Assembly: GCA_964403285.1 (NCBI GenBank) | Contig: CAYOFG010000003.1 | Span: 1-64,000, forward strand | Source of the DNA: WVXT01 sp964403285 | GTDB lineage: Bacteria > UBA6262 > WVXT01 | DNA length: 64,000 nucleotides | Reading direction: 5' to 3' | Part shown: positions 54,101 through 55,966 of the stretch, piece by piece | How the letters are laid out: the number at the start of each line of letters is the position of its first letter | How positions within the stretch are numbered: position 1 is the stretch's first letter | Made by a program: the position numbers and the translations under genes | The notes under the pieces: generated by a model | Seen by the model: only the letters and a program-made list of their open reading frames with translations | Told to the model about the DNA's origin: nothing | The model's database searches: none

Positions 54101-55966
54101 TCTCTTCCTGAAGAGATGCAAGGAGAGGTAGGAAGAATTGAAAAGTTTGCCAGAATGGTGAGAAGAGATTATGAGAGTGTGGTGGTGATTGGAGAAGAAG
54201 CTGGCTTATATGCGAAAGCAGGAGCCAGTATAGGAAAGGAGAGGAGAGGTTATTCTAAACTATATGTTTTGGAATCTATGCATCCAGAAGCAGTAGAGAA
54301 GATTGAGAGTGAGATAAATCTGGAGAAGACCTTGTTTGTGGTTTCCTCTCCGGCGGAGGGATACGAACATTTCTATGAGAAGTTGACTGAAGTTTACAGG
54401 AGCCGGGGAATCCTCACTGAGGAGGTCGTATCTCAAGTGGGTGAGCACTTTGTAGGAATAGCGGAAGCTAACACACCATTTGCTGAAGAAGCCAAGGAGA
54501 AGGAATTCCTTGAGACATTTAATGTCCCTGAAGGGGTATTGGCAGTATTAGCATTAGCAGGTGCGGATATAAAAGGATTTGTGAAGAGTGTTGAAAAGGG
54601 AATGGAGATATGTAGAGAAGAGAATCCGGAGGAGAACCCGGGTGTTCAACTGGCATTGTTCCTGGAAGCGATGAGGAGAACAGAGAAACAGATAGTTCTG
54701 GTATTACCTGAGGAAGTAAAAGGATTTGGTGAGGTATGGCGAGGAGTTATTTTGCCTCCGGGTAAAGCGGGTAAAGAGAGTAAACAAATAATTTCGATAA
54801 CGGAAGAAGAATTGACTGCTGGTGGAAGATTTGGAGAGAATGCAGCGTTTATTGCAATTAGGTTAGATGGCACTCTGAAGAGTGCCCGACCAGTTTTTGG
54901 TGGGTCGCCCTTCAGGGTGACGGCTAAATTAAGGGAGGCAGGGAATCCTGTAATGGAGATTAGTTTAGCTAGTAAGGAATCTATTGGTCAACTATTCTAT
55001 GTTGCAGGATTTGCCACTGCCCTTACTGCCTATCTTGGAGTGTCCAGCGAAAGCTTGACCAAAAAAGGTGAAACGGAATCAAATGTAGGGGCTCAATTCA
55101 TTGAGCCCGTCCGGGTGGGTTCGATAAATCGAACCCCTACAGAATTAAAGGGTGAGCCATTAGAGTATCCAATCAAGCCAGAGGTGGTCAAATATAAGGG
55201 CACAAAGGTATTTGTATTCGACTTTGAGAGTCTCTTCGATATAGAGCCTATTAGAGAGCCTACTCCTTCAAGGATGGGTATAGAGCTTAAGGTTAAGCCG
55301 AGGAGTAAGGCAGTGTTTAAAGTTATGGATAAGATAGTTAAGGCAGCAGAGGAAGTGGAGAACCTTGATGGGGTCAAGTTTGCCTTTGTTTCCAGTAGAA
55401 GAGATGTAAGTAGAGAAGTTATGGAGCAGATGTTAAGGGACTATATGAGCGCATATGGTCTATCGGCAGAGGTTGTAGGTAGGGTAATAGATAATAACTT
55501 CATAATTGATGAAAGGCAGCTCAGAGAAGAAGGAGGGATAGTAGGCATACCGAGGACTCCGAAGATAAGCACGAGGGCAGTATTCTCCATTATCAATGAG
55601 AAGCTCCTGCTTACAGGGAGGACAGATGGCAATGGTACGGAGATAAAGATTATTACCGAGAGAGAGTCCAGGTGGGAGAAGGATGGAACAAGGAGGATGA
55701 TGGAGAGGATACTGTGGGTGCTTCTTGAGCCGGCGAAAGAGGGACAGGTAGTATCTACAGCGGCGGGTCTTGCGGTAGCGATAGAGGGTAAGGTATCTGA
55801 ATGGATGAGAGAGTTCATAAAAGCGAGATACTCTAAAGAGGAAGCAACAAGGCTACTGTCTCAGATAGAGAAGGGCAATACGATTATTCTGCCGGCAACG
55901 CCAGTGGATGAGACGTATCTTGAGGGAATTAAGGCTGAAGAGAAGATATATAAAGTTCAAGCATAA
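30140..55966 (+). CDS. Giant modular exported polyprotein 2 (nucleotide-sugar cargo)
   Basis: The 8,608-codon frame is uninterrupted and ends in TAA at 55964. Order: signal peptide and Tiki/TraB-like N-module (1-815); SFNP membrane cassette; HIT/GalT-like; GalE; APH-type kinase; GT2-like transferase; HD; two 2H domains; RmlB; UDP-glucose dehydrogenase; two UDPGP-like domains; degenerate Nudix; DUF89-like; NAGPA-like; UPF0489-like; phosphohexomutase; M50-like membrane protease; PGI-like and HAD-like C-module. Several domains keep full catalytic sets (Y1587/K1591, Y3496/K3500, C3938, S7207, H7772-E-x-x-H7776). Together they could take a hexose phosphate to the 1-phosphate, to UDP-glucose, and on to epimerised or oxidised UDP-sugars and a glycosyl transfer. 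Such complete enzymes are usually separate cytoplasmic proteins. Here they are fused behind a signal peptide and anchor. Confidence 0.92.
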   Translation: MVAWWYSKANKIWLRTLALVVSSIFFFTQVVGASVPDRSFWRERRKAREKLLASREEPHQSDSWSSEPGLRVKKLEEKDVAGEVSSLITPHNLFTVPSQYGTVKEIHTQSSSNKPQGMGNRLIIHIQDAHSSPEAQLNSASILKYIRDGVSSESLTKKGETIVSHSKPLLICVEGSSGLVDTTLLSSFPEKKVKEEVASEFLKEGKITGEEYFAIVKNDKAPAINIYGVENKRTYEKNLEAFEQGLSSGKKLGKYFQEVGKEINPLKAHLYNKRLKELESKIEAYQKKRIPLSQYCQYLHRFLDDTGSMNRTPTKADVEATSSGVGAQFIEPEKEVRGKYPNFQLFVEASKFEDKIDFSRVDSERSKYIKELSEKLTSDELSELLIMSLDYRLGKVTSGEYYSYLQSLSTRMGKGMRSQDPRILTELVTSKEGKNEYPNLNSYIKYNKLYDRIDQNRLFSEINELEEELKEGLCETEEERQLVKLSRMLGVLEDLVSLKISNEDLAYYYKHRDEITPGMFSNFITAHNVKLSFDTPSEFLECKAKALLKFEEFYRIALNRNEALVDNTISRMEKEGVRVAVLIAGGFHTPGVTELLCDRNISYVVVTPRLGENYSSDLEISPRKKKTDLEKAIAGIIGALRPGTGFGEGSFDRYAVIQLNGRSLILYSQFEPREVEKAFNQLRKNWEDELGARAELREVIENVDFLPIVLTRGEEAFALGVARRGKRSLPFVFKYDVKQKKVSEVIFGEDNCTEFLSGHFDKAQELGPVVCSKLPELWNFLSDAERENILVRFGEAQAHRQGLKIAKSKKISDRAKELIKEERVFIRTSPTRPQNSNNFVTLHSFNPLWLGMGMVGLGFIREHPVVVIAILGGLGILAIAFIRRWFARHQNGPPQEEDGQDIAGPWSKEDLAKLVEGATIEVDERYLEKIYSLAENLEKVLCVEKREGQPAKVTIYNRQRETQPGQDIFALIEEQFNRQRKTNVYRAKDGSYVFEDVPSFFRETEVSYAVYDADGKVEIVSELSPEHLSRATLIVIQNVARAKRPQATGRGRSKVRENPADSVLAPDKIRAGFDRQLTLSRKAPSGHSWWLIFNPYAIWPNNPKYPEKEQPHHMTVSRGDALAHQRDIIELEHLKDLFILFKELRHSPSIRERTKFRMAINGWRYLQADYAPKAGASQAQMHAQIVRFVFPVEKANLEFQTEIEGVKVSTLMSTFKDNRGTGIVLEANESNLGKIVQLTHLILKKITEKGHSFNVFIAPRDNQGIAVFIADKVLSIPKYHFYNEWAFCEFGCAPVVDDVALFYELTEDQQKELQKAAEKDAAEKDRSKQTAVSEWVKAEKKKGTLNKPHPDLYLAAKRALDDTSACQDEIDLIVEYLKLNWANTLFIEGERLRFERRFSEAEQKYEQAKRIYEEIRDRGILAEEADKNLNIVVSRIGEKGALCAKETILVTGGAGYIGSFVVKELLKKGYKVIVLDNLSAGHRRALPSEAIFIEADLCDYSQVEEVFRNYNITSVVHLASFIDAPESLQKPVKYFVNNLVGTLNLLKVMNRNKVGRIVFASSANVYGNQPDKESLKEENARWATSPYGQTKLLIERILSRYAKKGLSFVALRYFNAAGADERGSIGEDHIPETHVIPRIFSEKDGFRLRVGYATEDGASVRDFVHVEDVARATVVAMERLMQEETQQLVLNIGSGEGVSLYKLVDEIRSLIGEVFTILTAPPRPKDISRLQANIQKAQRELGWIPRHNLDKILHTVYLWMKNNSQGYGDRTGKESSDEQFKFGMLIRSLLKDKVIGLPLKIWTLLLLINDIVYPKISHTLASSKNWSGGKESKSLTKSTKKRDLKVEEVTIEKKLLQVIEKYDLGIESIQALEYEELPGGISTRRPIKISTPRGEFVLKYAADTRERAMFVTSVILKTSYSIDKLPGIYKTKDGELFIKIGSWYYYLEEYIAEGKPVEREYANPVQFFEVGKLSALIYNTLIGFKPAGKKSELRMIDIVDAQKDFEEVLRTIQKKTKASRGERLFLEHRDFILEQTRLLKEEMSLAGYRRLPQSIIHGDVSFTNIHWEGNKITAFFDWERARSHQARIEEFKNALLAAGPEVGRRYERENLIALLKGYQLNTLHKLTLGELQAIPYLLGPGTFLWDMAKWFILRRQDLDTSDERYEMVQRLIEEFRKVVEDFSKEWWKEEKDKLLGNTVKRILKTKEGRQERLTQELRTLATQDVELLLMHLSLKATYRDPEIDSILSEQEKCALLARALAVSLKREDAKDIAQFLETFLKEQSYLVLPEAKMFIQSYLTVFNINTPLKVAVCTSLWGGQTKYPEPPLGRGWLRAKTEQFFRELLSINPKVQGMYIFVNDGDDTDETGRKTSDVLKGLLEDNYYSDVKNRIFVLELSREDKQNMNSVKHGGLACAMRYAIDKSADIAIYSDGDLSTHLGLSGLLMESLINKGKGVAFGSIRKKGAVVPSRGHTTIRGLGTIVYNWWVRLLHKPIIGIKDTQRSFKGFRRVVLEKILPVEIKSIDEQGRLEIEFHPDFLYDFTGDTEWLARTVLAGYELEEIPIVWIDAPETSTVNFRKQVLPMFISAAKQTGTLRRFARRQNSLSNSGRNINELIEKYIPVELRSGFNVPNLPLHIHREGPLLKHHLQAMLDVLNNPSAHKYIPEQYQVILSNPANRRFFEQFILFHDIGKTRIQPQIVNEEGKQLNLYPDHEAESVAMLNEDSRLAQDLPNRDVLVEVIRLHSAVYALAAKEITPEAFTGFVQNIRLPMKIDEVLTFLITCDFLDAIGTDRPDPWQSRVENFARSYEAYKTQQQAMQISAVSPEHPPRLTARYDAIDREFQEKGIDPSKLYENPDYFDQKTGHLHLGHASVVISLPLVKYKGSNELVEKLTEVRSQIEKLLLDEERSAVTWTESAMLHITIFATKKSYKDALSVREIGDETLAKIRSILRQSKPFNLQFNRIIIDRNGTILAVGYSDSQHLSELRDNLDKSFPTQNSSHNSFRQNIIHISLGRITEKISATTLNKLKDFVKEKRNVDLGTIEVDAARYIYSNGPVTEFTIEEILRERFLGATLLDKYENMSRDFELITQYPKPRDLAKIRKGYERIAKDNCLCKKTDIYTTVLRIPEGELRDTLKSLTKEVIEVLPEGTIYDKMSPDTYHISLVPIQDKPFDIEHEKLTPAEVQAVEQTVANITAQTKGFSLRFLGLRFGADGGVIAVFDDEQSDVLSLRSRIVDECNNVCNGKVSQARPKPLVHVTILRIFSSLSEKGLARLKEKAQRLKDLSKLNLSLKVNSLSFSHETRWMHTELDYEKEYNFNESQIVLPEVVRQENLQINPLVAHANDKPTVLVTGGAGFIGSNFVRYFLSKHPEYKVVVLDRLSTGGRLENMADFMDNPNFEFIKGDVQDRKLVNRIMKKVDAVIHFAAESHVDRSIESAQPFIDSNVKGTLVLLEETLKQKRPIRFVYMSTDEVYGAKQKGEEGKFTEESPLKPRNPYAASKTAGDLLVQAFNTTHKLGAMIVRATNNYGPYQYPEKMLPLFVTNALEDKSLPVYGKGENVRDWLSVWDTSRAIDLVLHNGEESQIYNIAGRNEHSNIQMTEKLLSILGKPQELIQFVTDRPGHDFRYPVDDSKIRKQLGWQPIVDFEKELERTVNWYVRNRDWWYPITHPGISQTAEPMNIAIVGTGYVGLTTGAILADLGNRVTCVDIDREKIDKLKQGIIPIYEPGLEEIVKRNLSASRLSFTADIKEAVRNSQIIFITVGTPSKEDGSTNLEYVETAAKHIGEAIDSYKVIALKSTVPVGTTDIVRRIIQENKPAGVEFDIVFTPEFLREGSAVDDAKNPERLVIGTDSEKARDKMQKLYEPFNAPIVATDIRSAEVAKYGHNAYLAKDISFANELADFCEKVGANINDVVKIMKLDSRIGKRAFLNAGLGYGGSCFPKDLASFIYEAAKKGLGLGILEVAQRVNRTRREKFVKLVKEELGTLKNKTIGVLGLSFKPNTDDMREAPAIDIINMLQAEGAKIKAYDPQAIETARGILKDITYCNNPYDVAENSDALVIVTDWDEFKNLHMEKIKALLKSPLIIDGRNIFELEKMQQLGFTYISMGRPEVRVDLDTDSDSELSAPQKDNYSAPARSKSGELLTQGQVAEEIEEKGYKEDRIKKLSLVLQAKSRVAEFIKLKFKSEEAENWQQKLNELLPEEGHLRAGPFELFYGAIYEGIFYLDESILEQPLQLELTLLHETAAKDSNSPEQNLALEEDYVFTMIHSEGKYELRSLGETIKSFIEQRAGEHKISCFDILKQIFKPTFSGEKTLSFIVDILNLFEKVKPERLNAAEVDVLEDVKRTNPEVYESYRLETIRSIIEGKVAAECFFAGAAQRMGKGPLYGVDPWEVVKGLVNESIDVDKKPEEKEDRTRIRTILSLARYDEFLRDKLREKSGLSPEDLNQLIENTHYKDKNLEGRTNKRFNDIAIDEEIKQMALKVIDKLAIRGIGLGPRQLIQLSIALEELTEEYNKLVKEGKIRGEPKKLEDVLAKYPVILHVNAQVEEDVKDDLTSHDFYGFNPENIIIVPQPQLPGWYIDEKGNVRLDTRSTCAPYNHGWARMQLGWKNQAYTIERNRTIKPIPESVIKYLKKKKVHYMVLHRINDSDRLITQGVLDIELIALSIYLMREKRFNLTVELVGNPLGTKGGLGLRIDNNEEMFLLEGLNAKDKSLEDRFTEITEEAKKEGKSGLPYNAMRQVEDILATEKPMKKGLPVTVTVRGKDRIYIEVPVGDETRVKGIRPRAIMRNQDRFISHEKNGELIHDFKQPEHSPDAVRFFVMQDTQPRFRKLANKLELVNSAPARSKSGELLTQGQVAEEIEEKGYKEDRIKKLSLVLQAKSRVAEFIKLKFKSEEAENWQQKLNELLPEEGHLRAGPFGLFYGAIYEGIFYLDESILEQPLQLELTLLHETAAKASNSPEQNLALEEDYVLFTVKSEGRYSLRNLPDTIRALIQEKSKRHHKDYEAELKKLFANVPQSAKDIEKIIETLNLFERVEPTKLHAAKLSILEEFEQLNQFREIAEQAILNGQIALEGVYAGAATRMGKGALYPLDPWEVVEDEIKKGKDYSIPTDALRGIGLGPRQLIQLRISLEELATRYNKDIDGLLSKFKIVLHINSQIEPVVKEDLIEHSFYGFKPENIIIVVQPMLPGWYIDSQGNIRIDTRSKLYPYNHGWARMQLGWKNQAYTLDKNRQIHNIEESVIAYLIDKGVEYLCLNRINDLDRISPQGVDIELLALGIYLMTKKGFNLIVELVGNPEGQKGGLGLRIGNRKEMLLIEGLNANSKELKDRFAYLTKKAQKKGLPGLPYNAMRQIEAIKKTRVPMEQGLPLSITLRDDKRIYVEVPVGDETQVQGVRPRAVMRRKDRFAPVQTQGELIYDFKAPKDVPQATKFLSEQDKQPRFRKLVRDLRFINSEENIGEAIKKDLDRIPPAKESSIIGDISDLSEARPEVTVITGWLKKNIEKVSDQELNFVLSILREQLLKLKINQKEIDRVIAGIRSDKGRKLEDTEYVKYFKGESADIVDEEDKTVAVTEIGFAHLLGLRHRTANAFVLTPEGKILLQRRAPGQRKYQFYLSIFGGHLKAGQSYEEGIREELEQELGLSHSPRGIFVRLGKESYEVPGDNNIEKRALYAYFITPEEYEEIKKVASNLNNKKKEMTKVEFEDWLRKGQARQPGFKEIWGYYDRDIQDITEAHREIHFVEDDRQKMELHHLELSDEFKNGEIWTSNAYFTPDLLNRIVKNRENLSNLQKEIERFNQIISVIGTDWQEYLPGGFRREGFIIADQGNPKIHYMNFRFNVGFGYRDIFVVRDRDEDTGAYEIFISDSWLNSAVGAGFSIKDKERYKKAVIALFLNHPELTEEEFYSRILVLRKTIFKDKAGVLVKEGNKRVPKTFKELDATVAIDRAESIKNLFSLIAQKDWQQRVRISCLAEFTNDTGKIEEGLKVEPVVDDSQDFIERVTNVEKPVNYVHFVGSAASLPMDLEIFADLVIKEWRSKTGLSLEQLKRKGFKITFVIKEERLVSKEDSRLTDFNSCSIEGTMQDIEELLKLNEFKEVKAAKDNGIFEIIRSGSNGIGTDLRQANPELLKLLMEIKGYQENLESKKTGLVSLKGEENNITINLLNLDHYRFFLSWQPKTQFATDFMYDKEKQAVPPLVILRVPAGIEVFKELCPKRVRRLTVSQYVEARNILDKEGINESEFRKKVEKIREKTGKYLTVAEALVPEVLLNKPLRTSIKRWKLLKHISASKYNAFQALIDKYRELKQGFSKQVAKSLGGRYSKSTVYLYSSKSGPIEVTEKHEKNSIGSTMVHYFSLPLDTLKSYGGIVPVFAREFDDMLTSPKKVAKERRYNNSFIINGLYFWTRPLMDAYNKCREFRPWEKIEEYGYYVGGYIDKGEVKSIPPYRKGYVASKNGELIFGRWELKTGTLSINGQDITWSEKDVNPIDGDRPVEVYTPMHYDNLREGKGKGRCVLVKEDGEIELAINEIKDKTPGVGTRFGDNKFEIRVGEERYNLIVIGTEIKHIIFGDVFIPSTGIVISLDENTFNALFKNKIVKDRTEIRKSKDGKEEKWVIYKWKDKQKPKAFFDLELPEELKGADWCLGGCALIADKGVFPSTYERLNEILEAQGWFNPLSKKTQETSVEKIWVQPRAGMGLSEDGRFFAIAYDGRQVDSLGANLGQMLKIAERNFGKIKYLINLDSGASVSMSFVDQTGNFITVNTCTEVPNETATEQLRAINSMFVIAKPLSSSDSDDVLLVVEEHQEIVDVLRKIGNKDLVVLNFDFDADKGRLDESRPLFEGNWATLVERENLAKEVVQIPPKEKGEGAVDLSRFKGKTVLVTICGDFFSRVIRDGSLVFPNNIMGVDYHHQQGAINKKMREEIVKRLQEIGIKVLKPVIFSRSRNYIFDREGYSDDVAARVRKEFSDFFTPRQGVDKGIAPYLEKALSLAKKRGLTQSELNKVNEILEYAARGIEKNLRQQFKEGKITEKNYLKGLQNIIVKLADWYSDPYKEETTKRGIERAVKATRWPDIGNAYFDDMGFGTAGVRDKFALGRDFNLMVKESRKGKGLKAEILKGTNIFNDEVVKCFTAGVVKWFIRAKKQEGKKTSDVKMAVAYDSRIAGSEFADLIKRIGLAYGIKVYISDEAMPLPEFSCSIRKLGLDFGLFISASYNPKEYNGLKIIDGTGAQLGADEKIREEVEIEVRKTTTKEVVKKLQKLPEEIPDDHVVFMGGDEKLEGVDYGNHRLVDTHSIHIESVLKHIKDQETVRKYAPELNVLYCAFYGAGRKSAPRLMRTIGIGSVESIGTMDKLDGTFPALKPPNDTPDPALVKPWKVALQEFVDKESEEALAQETIFLSNDPDADRFGLVIRVPVEEIPDDEQVAEFMGIAWKLSPDLQKKYGFGGFRVVPPNEWGTMITWYDLMKMTQKGKERIENAEKLSVALSHVTSDVLVKTAKKSGIRTEIKPVGVDQLADYIAKEEKQGRKVVSAIEESGTYATSNHILDKDGFLAGIRILEIACYARSKGLTLNDLLNNIFLDPDIGYFATTNQPLEFERSITGEDRRIGIVKWLQNELKPFVNKRAEAGTPIVVAGEKVLAADEQEEYLTKKYDKRLDYPGFPDAGIRFYFNKAKTNYITIRPSGSEPKIRFYVELLGEGINKNNLIRKKKEIYAHIVEIVKEWKDIAQSMDLSRIEKQTTEENSTSTSSKRMLSNFGTPGILNNILILSIIFIPAMVIHEIAHFVVAIIFRMQPRFVVSWETIRGRKIFPTFAIRATTLKESYKNIAYVFAGPLAQALFGIGLLFLANIRGLDNIFAAYIYWGGLLIAVHAFLGNWSDMHKIKKWGQVHFSRKRGQVLFSSRKWGQVEFPFEDGAGLEIVWQVVKSSLDRGRGFVAAIFHKPSKRTELRMSWLGPREELSEEKITEIVGLARRLLVKEGSYQENPEIRQLLAWTSLPEEMQGEVGRIEKFARMVRRDYESVVVIGEEAGLYAKAGASIGKERRGYSKLYVLESMHPEAVEKIESEINLEKTLFVVSSPAEGYEHFYEKLTEVYRSRGILTEEVVSQVGEHFVGIAEANTPFAEEAKEKEFLETFNVPEGVLAVLALAGADIKGFVKSVEKGMEICREENPEENPGVQLALFLEAMRRTEKQIVLVLPEEVKGFGEVWRGVILPPGKAGKESKQIISITEEELTAGGRFGENAAFIAIRLDGTLKSARPVFGGSPFRVTAKLREAGNPVMEISLASKESIGQLFYVAGFATALTAYLGVSSESLTKKGETESNVGAQFIEPVRVGSINRTPTELKGEPLEYPIKPEVVKYKGTKVFVFDFESLFDIEPIREPTPSRMGIELKVKPRSKAVFKVMDKIVKAAEEVENLDGVKFAFVSSRRDVSREVMEQMLRDYMSAYGLSAEVVGRVIDNNFIIDERQLREEGGIVGIPRTPKISTRAVFSIINEKLLLTGRTDGNGTEIKIITERESRWEKDGTRRMMERILWVLLEPAKEGQVVSTAAGLAVAIEGKVSEWMREFIKARYSKEEATRLLSQIEKGNTIILPATPVDETYLEGIKAEEKIYKVQA
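30584..30637 (+). repeat. 54-bp nested palindrome (GGAGTG family), in frame
   Basis: GGAGTGT..ACACTCC outer arms enclose TCAAGC-GAAA-GCTTGA and GTGAAAC-TATC-GTTTCAC. It has the same length and site as 609 in gene 1. Confidence 0.88.
31057..31135 (+). repeat. Palindrome cluster with a nested insertion, in frame
   Basis: GGGTTCGAT-GA-ATCGAACCC is followed by a decayed GTAGAGGCGACAT half and then a fresh GTAGGGGCTCAAT-TT-ATTGAGCCC (perfect arms). It looks as if a new member landed in or beside an old one. It is read GSMNRTPT...VGAQFIEP. Confidence 0.85.
31724..31780 (+). repeat. Permuted GGAGTG-family palindrome, in frame
   Basis: The order is GTCAAAC-TTTC-GTTTGAC, ACTCCAAG..CTTGGAGT, then TAAAGC-GAAA-GCTTTA. 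The hairpins stand outside and the GGAGTG arms inside, the reverse of the element at 30584. Gene 1 has a CATTGCGAG element at this place. Confidence 0.85.
32641..32820 (+). other. SFNP/REHP membrane cassette (gene 2)
   Basis: LHSFNP, GMGMVGLGFIREHP, the helix VVVIAILGGLGILAIAF, then IRRWFARHQN. It is near-identical in plan to 22456. It separates the exported N-module from the enzyme cargo, and its basic tail predicts a cytoplasmic cargo. Confidence 0.72.
33340..34080 (+). other. HIT/GalT-like domain (gene 2)
   Basis: GASQAQMHAQIV corresponds to the GASxNHLHLQ active site of the domain at 23285, with the first His replaced by Gln and the second kept. WWLIFNPYAI and HHMTVS opening segments recall the sugar-nucleotide phosphorylases. 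Activity is uncertain because of the changed motif. Confidence 0.55.
34475..35430 (+). other. galE: UDP-glucose 4-epimerase-like domain
   Basis: TGGAGYIGS (NAD binding), VVHLASF, FASSANVYG, Y1587-G-Q-T-K1591, LRYFNAAGA and GEDHIPETHVIP match GalE proteins over their full length. Expected reaction: interconversion of UDP-glucose and UDP-galactose (or the N-acetyl forms). It is a complete domain inside a fused chain, with no ribosome site before it. Confidence 0.88.
35690..36420 (+). other. APH/choline-kinase-type phosphotransferase domain
   Basis: I-H2057-G-D2059-VSFTN followed by AFFDWE is the Brenner motif and metal-binding aspartate of aminoglycoside/choline/homoserine kinases. FVLKYA supplies the ATP lysine. 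Given its neighbours, a sugar is a likely substrate, but this is inference. Confidence 0.75.
37060..37900 (+). other. GT2-like glycosyltransferase domain
   Basis: IAIYSDGDLSTH supplies the DxD-type metal site, and GIKDTQRSFKGFRR resembles the DTQCGFKxF segment of dolichyl-phosphate-glucose transferases. A TGDTEWLARTVLAGYELEEIPI segment matches the third GT-A part. It has no membrane helices of its own. Confidence 0.65.
38020..38580 (+). other. HD-type phosphohydrolase domain
   Basis: The metal ligands appear in order: an early His (LLKHHLQAM), F-H2687-D2688-IGKTRI, DHEAES, and a late Asp (TCDFLDAIGTD). The HD family cleaves phosphomonoesters or diesters, including cyclic dinucleotides and dNTPs. 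The substrate here is unknown. Confidence 0.7.
38640..39330 (+). other. 2H phosphoesterase-like domain (second in window)
   Basis: MLHITIFA and IIHISLGR are the two HxT/S motifs. The layout is the same as at 22650. It is followed immediately by a third copy. Confidence 0.68.
39400..40080 (+). other. 2H phosphoesterase-like domain (third in window)
   Basis: TYHISLVPI and LVHVTILRI are the paired motifs. With the preceding copy this forms a tandem; the two share the fold but are diverged. Confidence 0.65.
40175..41150 (+). other. rmlB: dTDP-glucose 4,6-dehydratase-like domain
   Basis: TGGAGFIGSNFV, HFAAESHVDRS, YMSTDEVYG, Y3496-AAS-K3500 and RATNNYGPYQ are the RmlB hallmarks, including the TDE dehydratase triad. 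The domain is full length. It feeds 4-keto-6-deoxy sugars such as rhamnose precursors. Confidence 0.88.
41172..42480 (+). other. ugd: UDP-glucose 6-dehydrogenase domain
   Basis: MNIAIVGTGYVGL begins the NAD domain. IYEPGLEE, STVPVGTT, FTPEFLREG, and G-G-S-C3938-FPKD with the catalytic cysteine follow, then GLSFKPNTDDMREAP and a C-terminal ISMGRP. It is a complete enzyme, oxidising UDP-glucose to UDP-glucuronate. The internal Met codon at 41172 has no ribosome site, so fusion is real. Confidence 0.9.
42530..42924 (+). repeat. 395-bp direct repeat, copy 1
   Basis: It matches 44657-45051 with seven differences found by eye (about 98% identity). The spacing of 2,127 bp is exactly 709 codons. Similarity drops sharply at its 3' end, where the two domains diverge. 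Confidence 0.93.
42530..44655 (+). other. UDPGP-like nucleotidyltransferase domain, copy 1
   Basis: GIGLGPRQLIQLS, VILHVNAQVEEDV, NIIIVPQPQLPGWYID, NHGWARMQLGW, YMVLHRINDSDRL and GNPLGTKGGLG follow in the order of eukaryotic-type UTP-glucose-1-phosphate uridylyltransferases (order: nucleotide loop, sugar loop, NIDNL, KGG). Identity is low and the assignment is tentative. It lies just after the UDP-glucose dehydrogenase, which would use the product. Confidence 0.5.
44657..45051 (+). repeat. 395-bp direct repeat, copy 2
   Basis: See 42530-42924. Both copies begin at the same peptide, SAPARSKSGELL, at the domain border. Confidence 0.93.
44657..46495 (+). other. UDPGP-like nucleotidyltransferase domain, copy 2
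   Basis: It has the same motif order as copy 1 (GIGLGPRQLIQL, NIIIVVQPMLPGWYID, NHGWARMQLGW, GNPEGQKGGLG). Beyond its first 395 bp it is clearly diverged, so it is an old duplicate whose front part was recently copied or converted. Confidence 0.5.
46840..47190 (+). other. Nudix-like domain with degenerate Nudix box
   Basis: The box reads GHLKAGQSYEEGIREELEQE with LGL after it. Spacing fits Gx5Ex7REUxEExGU, but the first Glu is Gln, the Arg is Glu and one metal-binding Glu is Gln. ANAFVLTPEGKILLQRRA before it is typical of Nudix and IPP-isomerase-like proteins. Hydrolysis is probably weak or lost. Confidence 0.7.
48150..48750 (+). other. DUF89 (ARMT1)-like domain
   Basis: VHFVGSAAS aligns with the DNAGE strand of DUF89 phosphatases, FKITFVIKEE with the KVTVVVK strand, and IIRSGSNGIGTDLRQANPEL with VIDTGSNAIGTDL. 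The metal-binding DN pair is changed. The call is tentative. Confidence 0.45.
49230..50500 (+). other. NAGPA/DUF2233-like phosphodiester glycosidase domain
   Basis: FIINGLYFW, then RAGMGLSEDGRFFAIAYDGRQ and YLINLDSGAS match the NG, TAIGLSxDGR and NLDGGGS motifs of phosphodiester glycosidases. Those enzymes remove sugars linked through phosphodiesters and are usually exported. The GGG of the last motif is SGA here. Confidence 0.6.
50510..51020 (+). other. UPF0489-like domain
   Basis: LVVEEHQEIVDVLRK followed by LVVLNFDFDADKG recalls the EEHHE...LLHFDSHAD pattern of UPF0489 proteins. FDFDAD replaces FDSHAD, so the metal site is altered. Low-confidence call. Confidence 0.35.
51350..53230 (+). 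other. Phosphohexomutase (PGM/PMM) domain with intact active site
   Basis: GFGTAGVRDK opens the domain. S-A-S7207-Y-N-P is the phosphoserine loop (TASHNP in most), D7395-P-D-A-D-R binds magnesium, VSAIEESGTY binds sugar, and RPSGSEPKIRFY binds phosphate. All four sites are present, so glucose/mannose 1,6-phosphomutase activity is expected. It is longer than usual because of inserts. Confidence 0.87.
53395..53765 (+). other. M50-like membrane metallopeptidase domain
   Basis: MVI-H7772-E7773-I-A-H7776-FVV lies in a membrane helix, followed by YVFAGPLAQALFG and a third helix ending LGNWSDMHKI. This matches small site-2-protease-like proteins. A built-in protease next to the C-module might process the polyprotein, which is a guess. 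Confidence 0.65.
53766..53846 (+). repeat. Three tandem GGGGACAGGTAC-type repeats, in frame
   Basis: Copies start at 53766, 53794 and 53824. The peptides are KWGQVHF, KRGQVLF and KWGQVEF. It is the same repeat as the single copy at 27643, in the same place relative to the C-module. Confidence 0.85.
53850..55050 (+). other. Constant C-module: degenerate phosphoglucose-isomerase-like domain (copy 2)
   Basis: It matches copy 1 at 27710 (VLESMHPEAV, EKTLFVVSSPAE, EHFVGIAEANTPFAEEA, FNVPEG, IISITEEELTAGGRFGE). The GxGGS loop is again GEEA. Two of its loops hold palindromic insertions (54869 and 55037). Confidence 0.65.
54869..54923 (+). repeat. Palindrome cluster, in frame
   Basis: GGCACTC-TGA-GAGTGCC is followed by a CGACC..GGTCG inverted pair and CCCTTCAGGG. 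It is read DGTLKSARPVFGGSPFRVTA. Gene 1 has the TGTAGGGG composite (28750) at this very place, so one loop received two different elements. Confidence 0.75.
55037..55141 (+). repeat. Chimeric palindrome: GGAGTG half plus 58-bp TGTAGGGG composite
   Basis: The 5' half of the GGAGTG element (GVSSESLTKKGE) runs into a full composite at 55084-55141: TGTAGGGGCTCAAT-TC-ATTGAGCCC, then GGGTTCGAT-AA-ATCGAACCC, then CCTACA. The inner arms differ from 28750 but pairing is kept. Confidence 0.88.
55190..55963 (+). other. Constant C-module: HAD-like tail (copy 2)
   Basis: KVFVFDFES and KFAFVSSRRD parallel the gene 1 tail, again without a full HAD catalytic pair. The end EEKIYKVQA is identical to gene 1. 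Confidence 0.45.
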
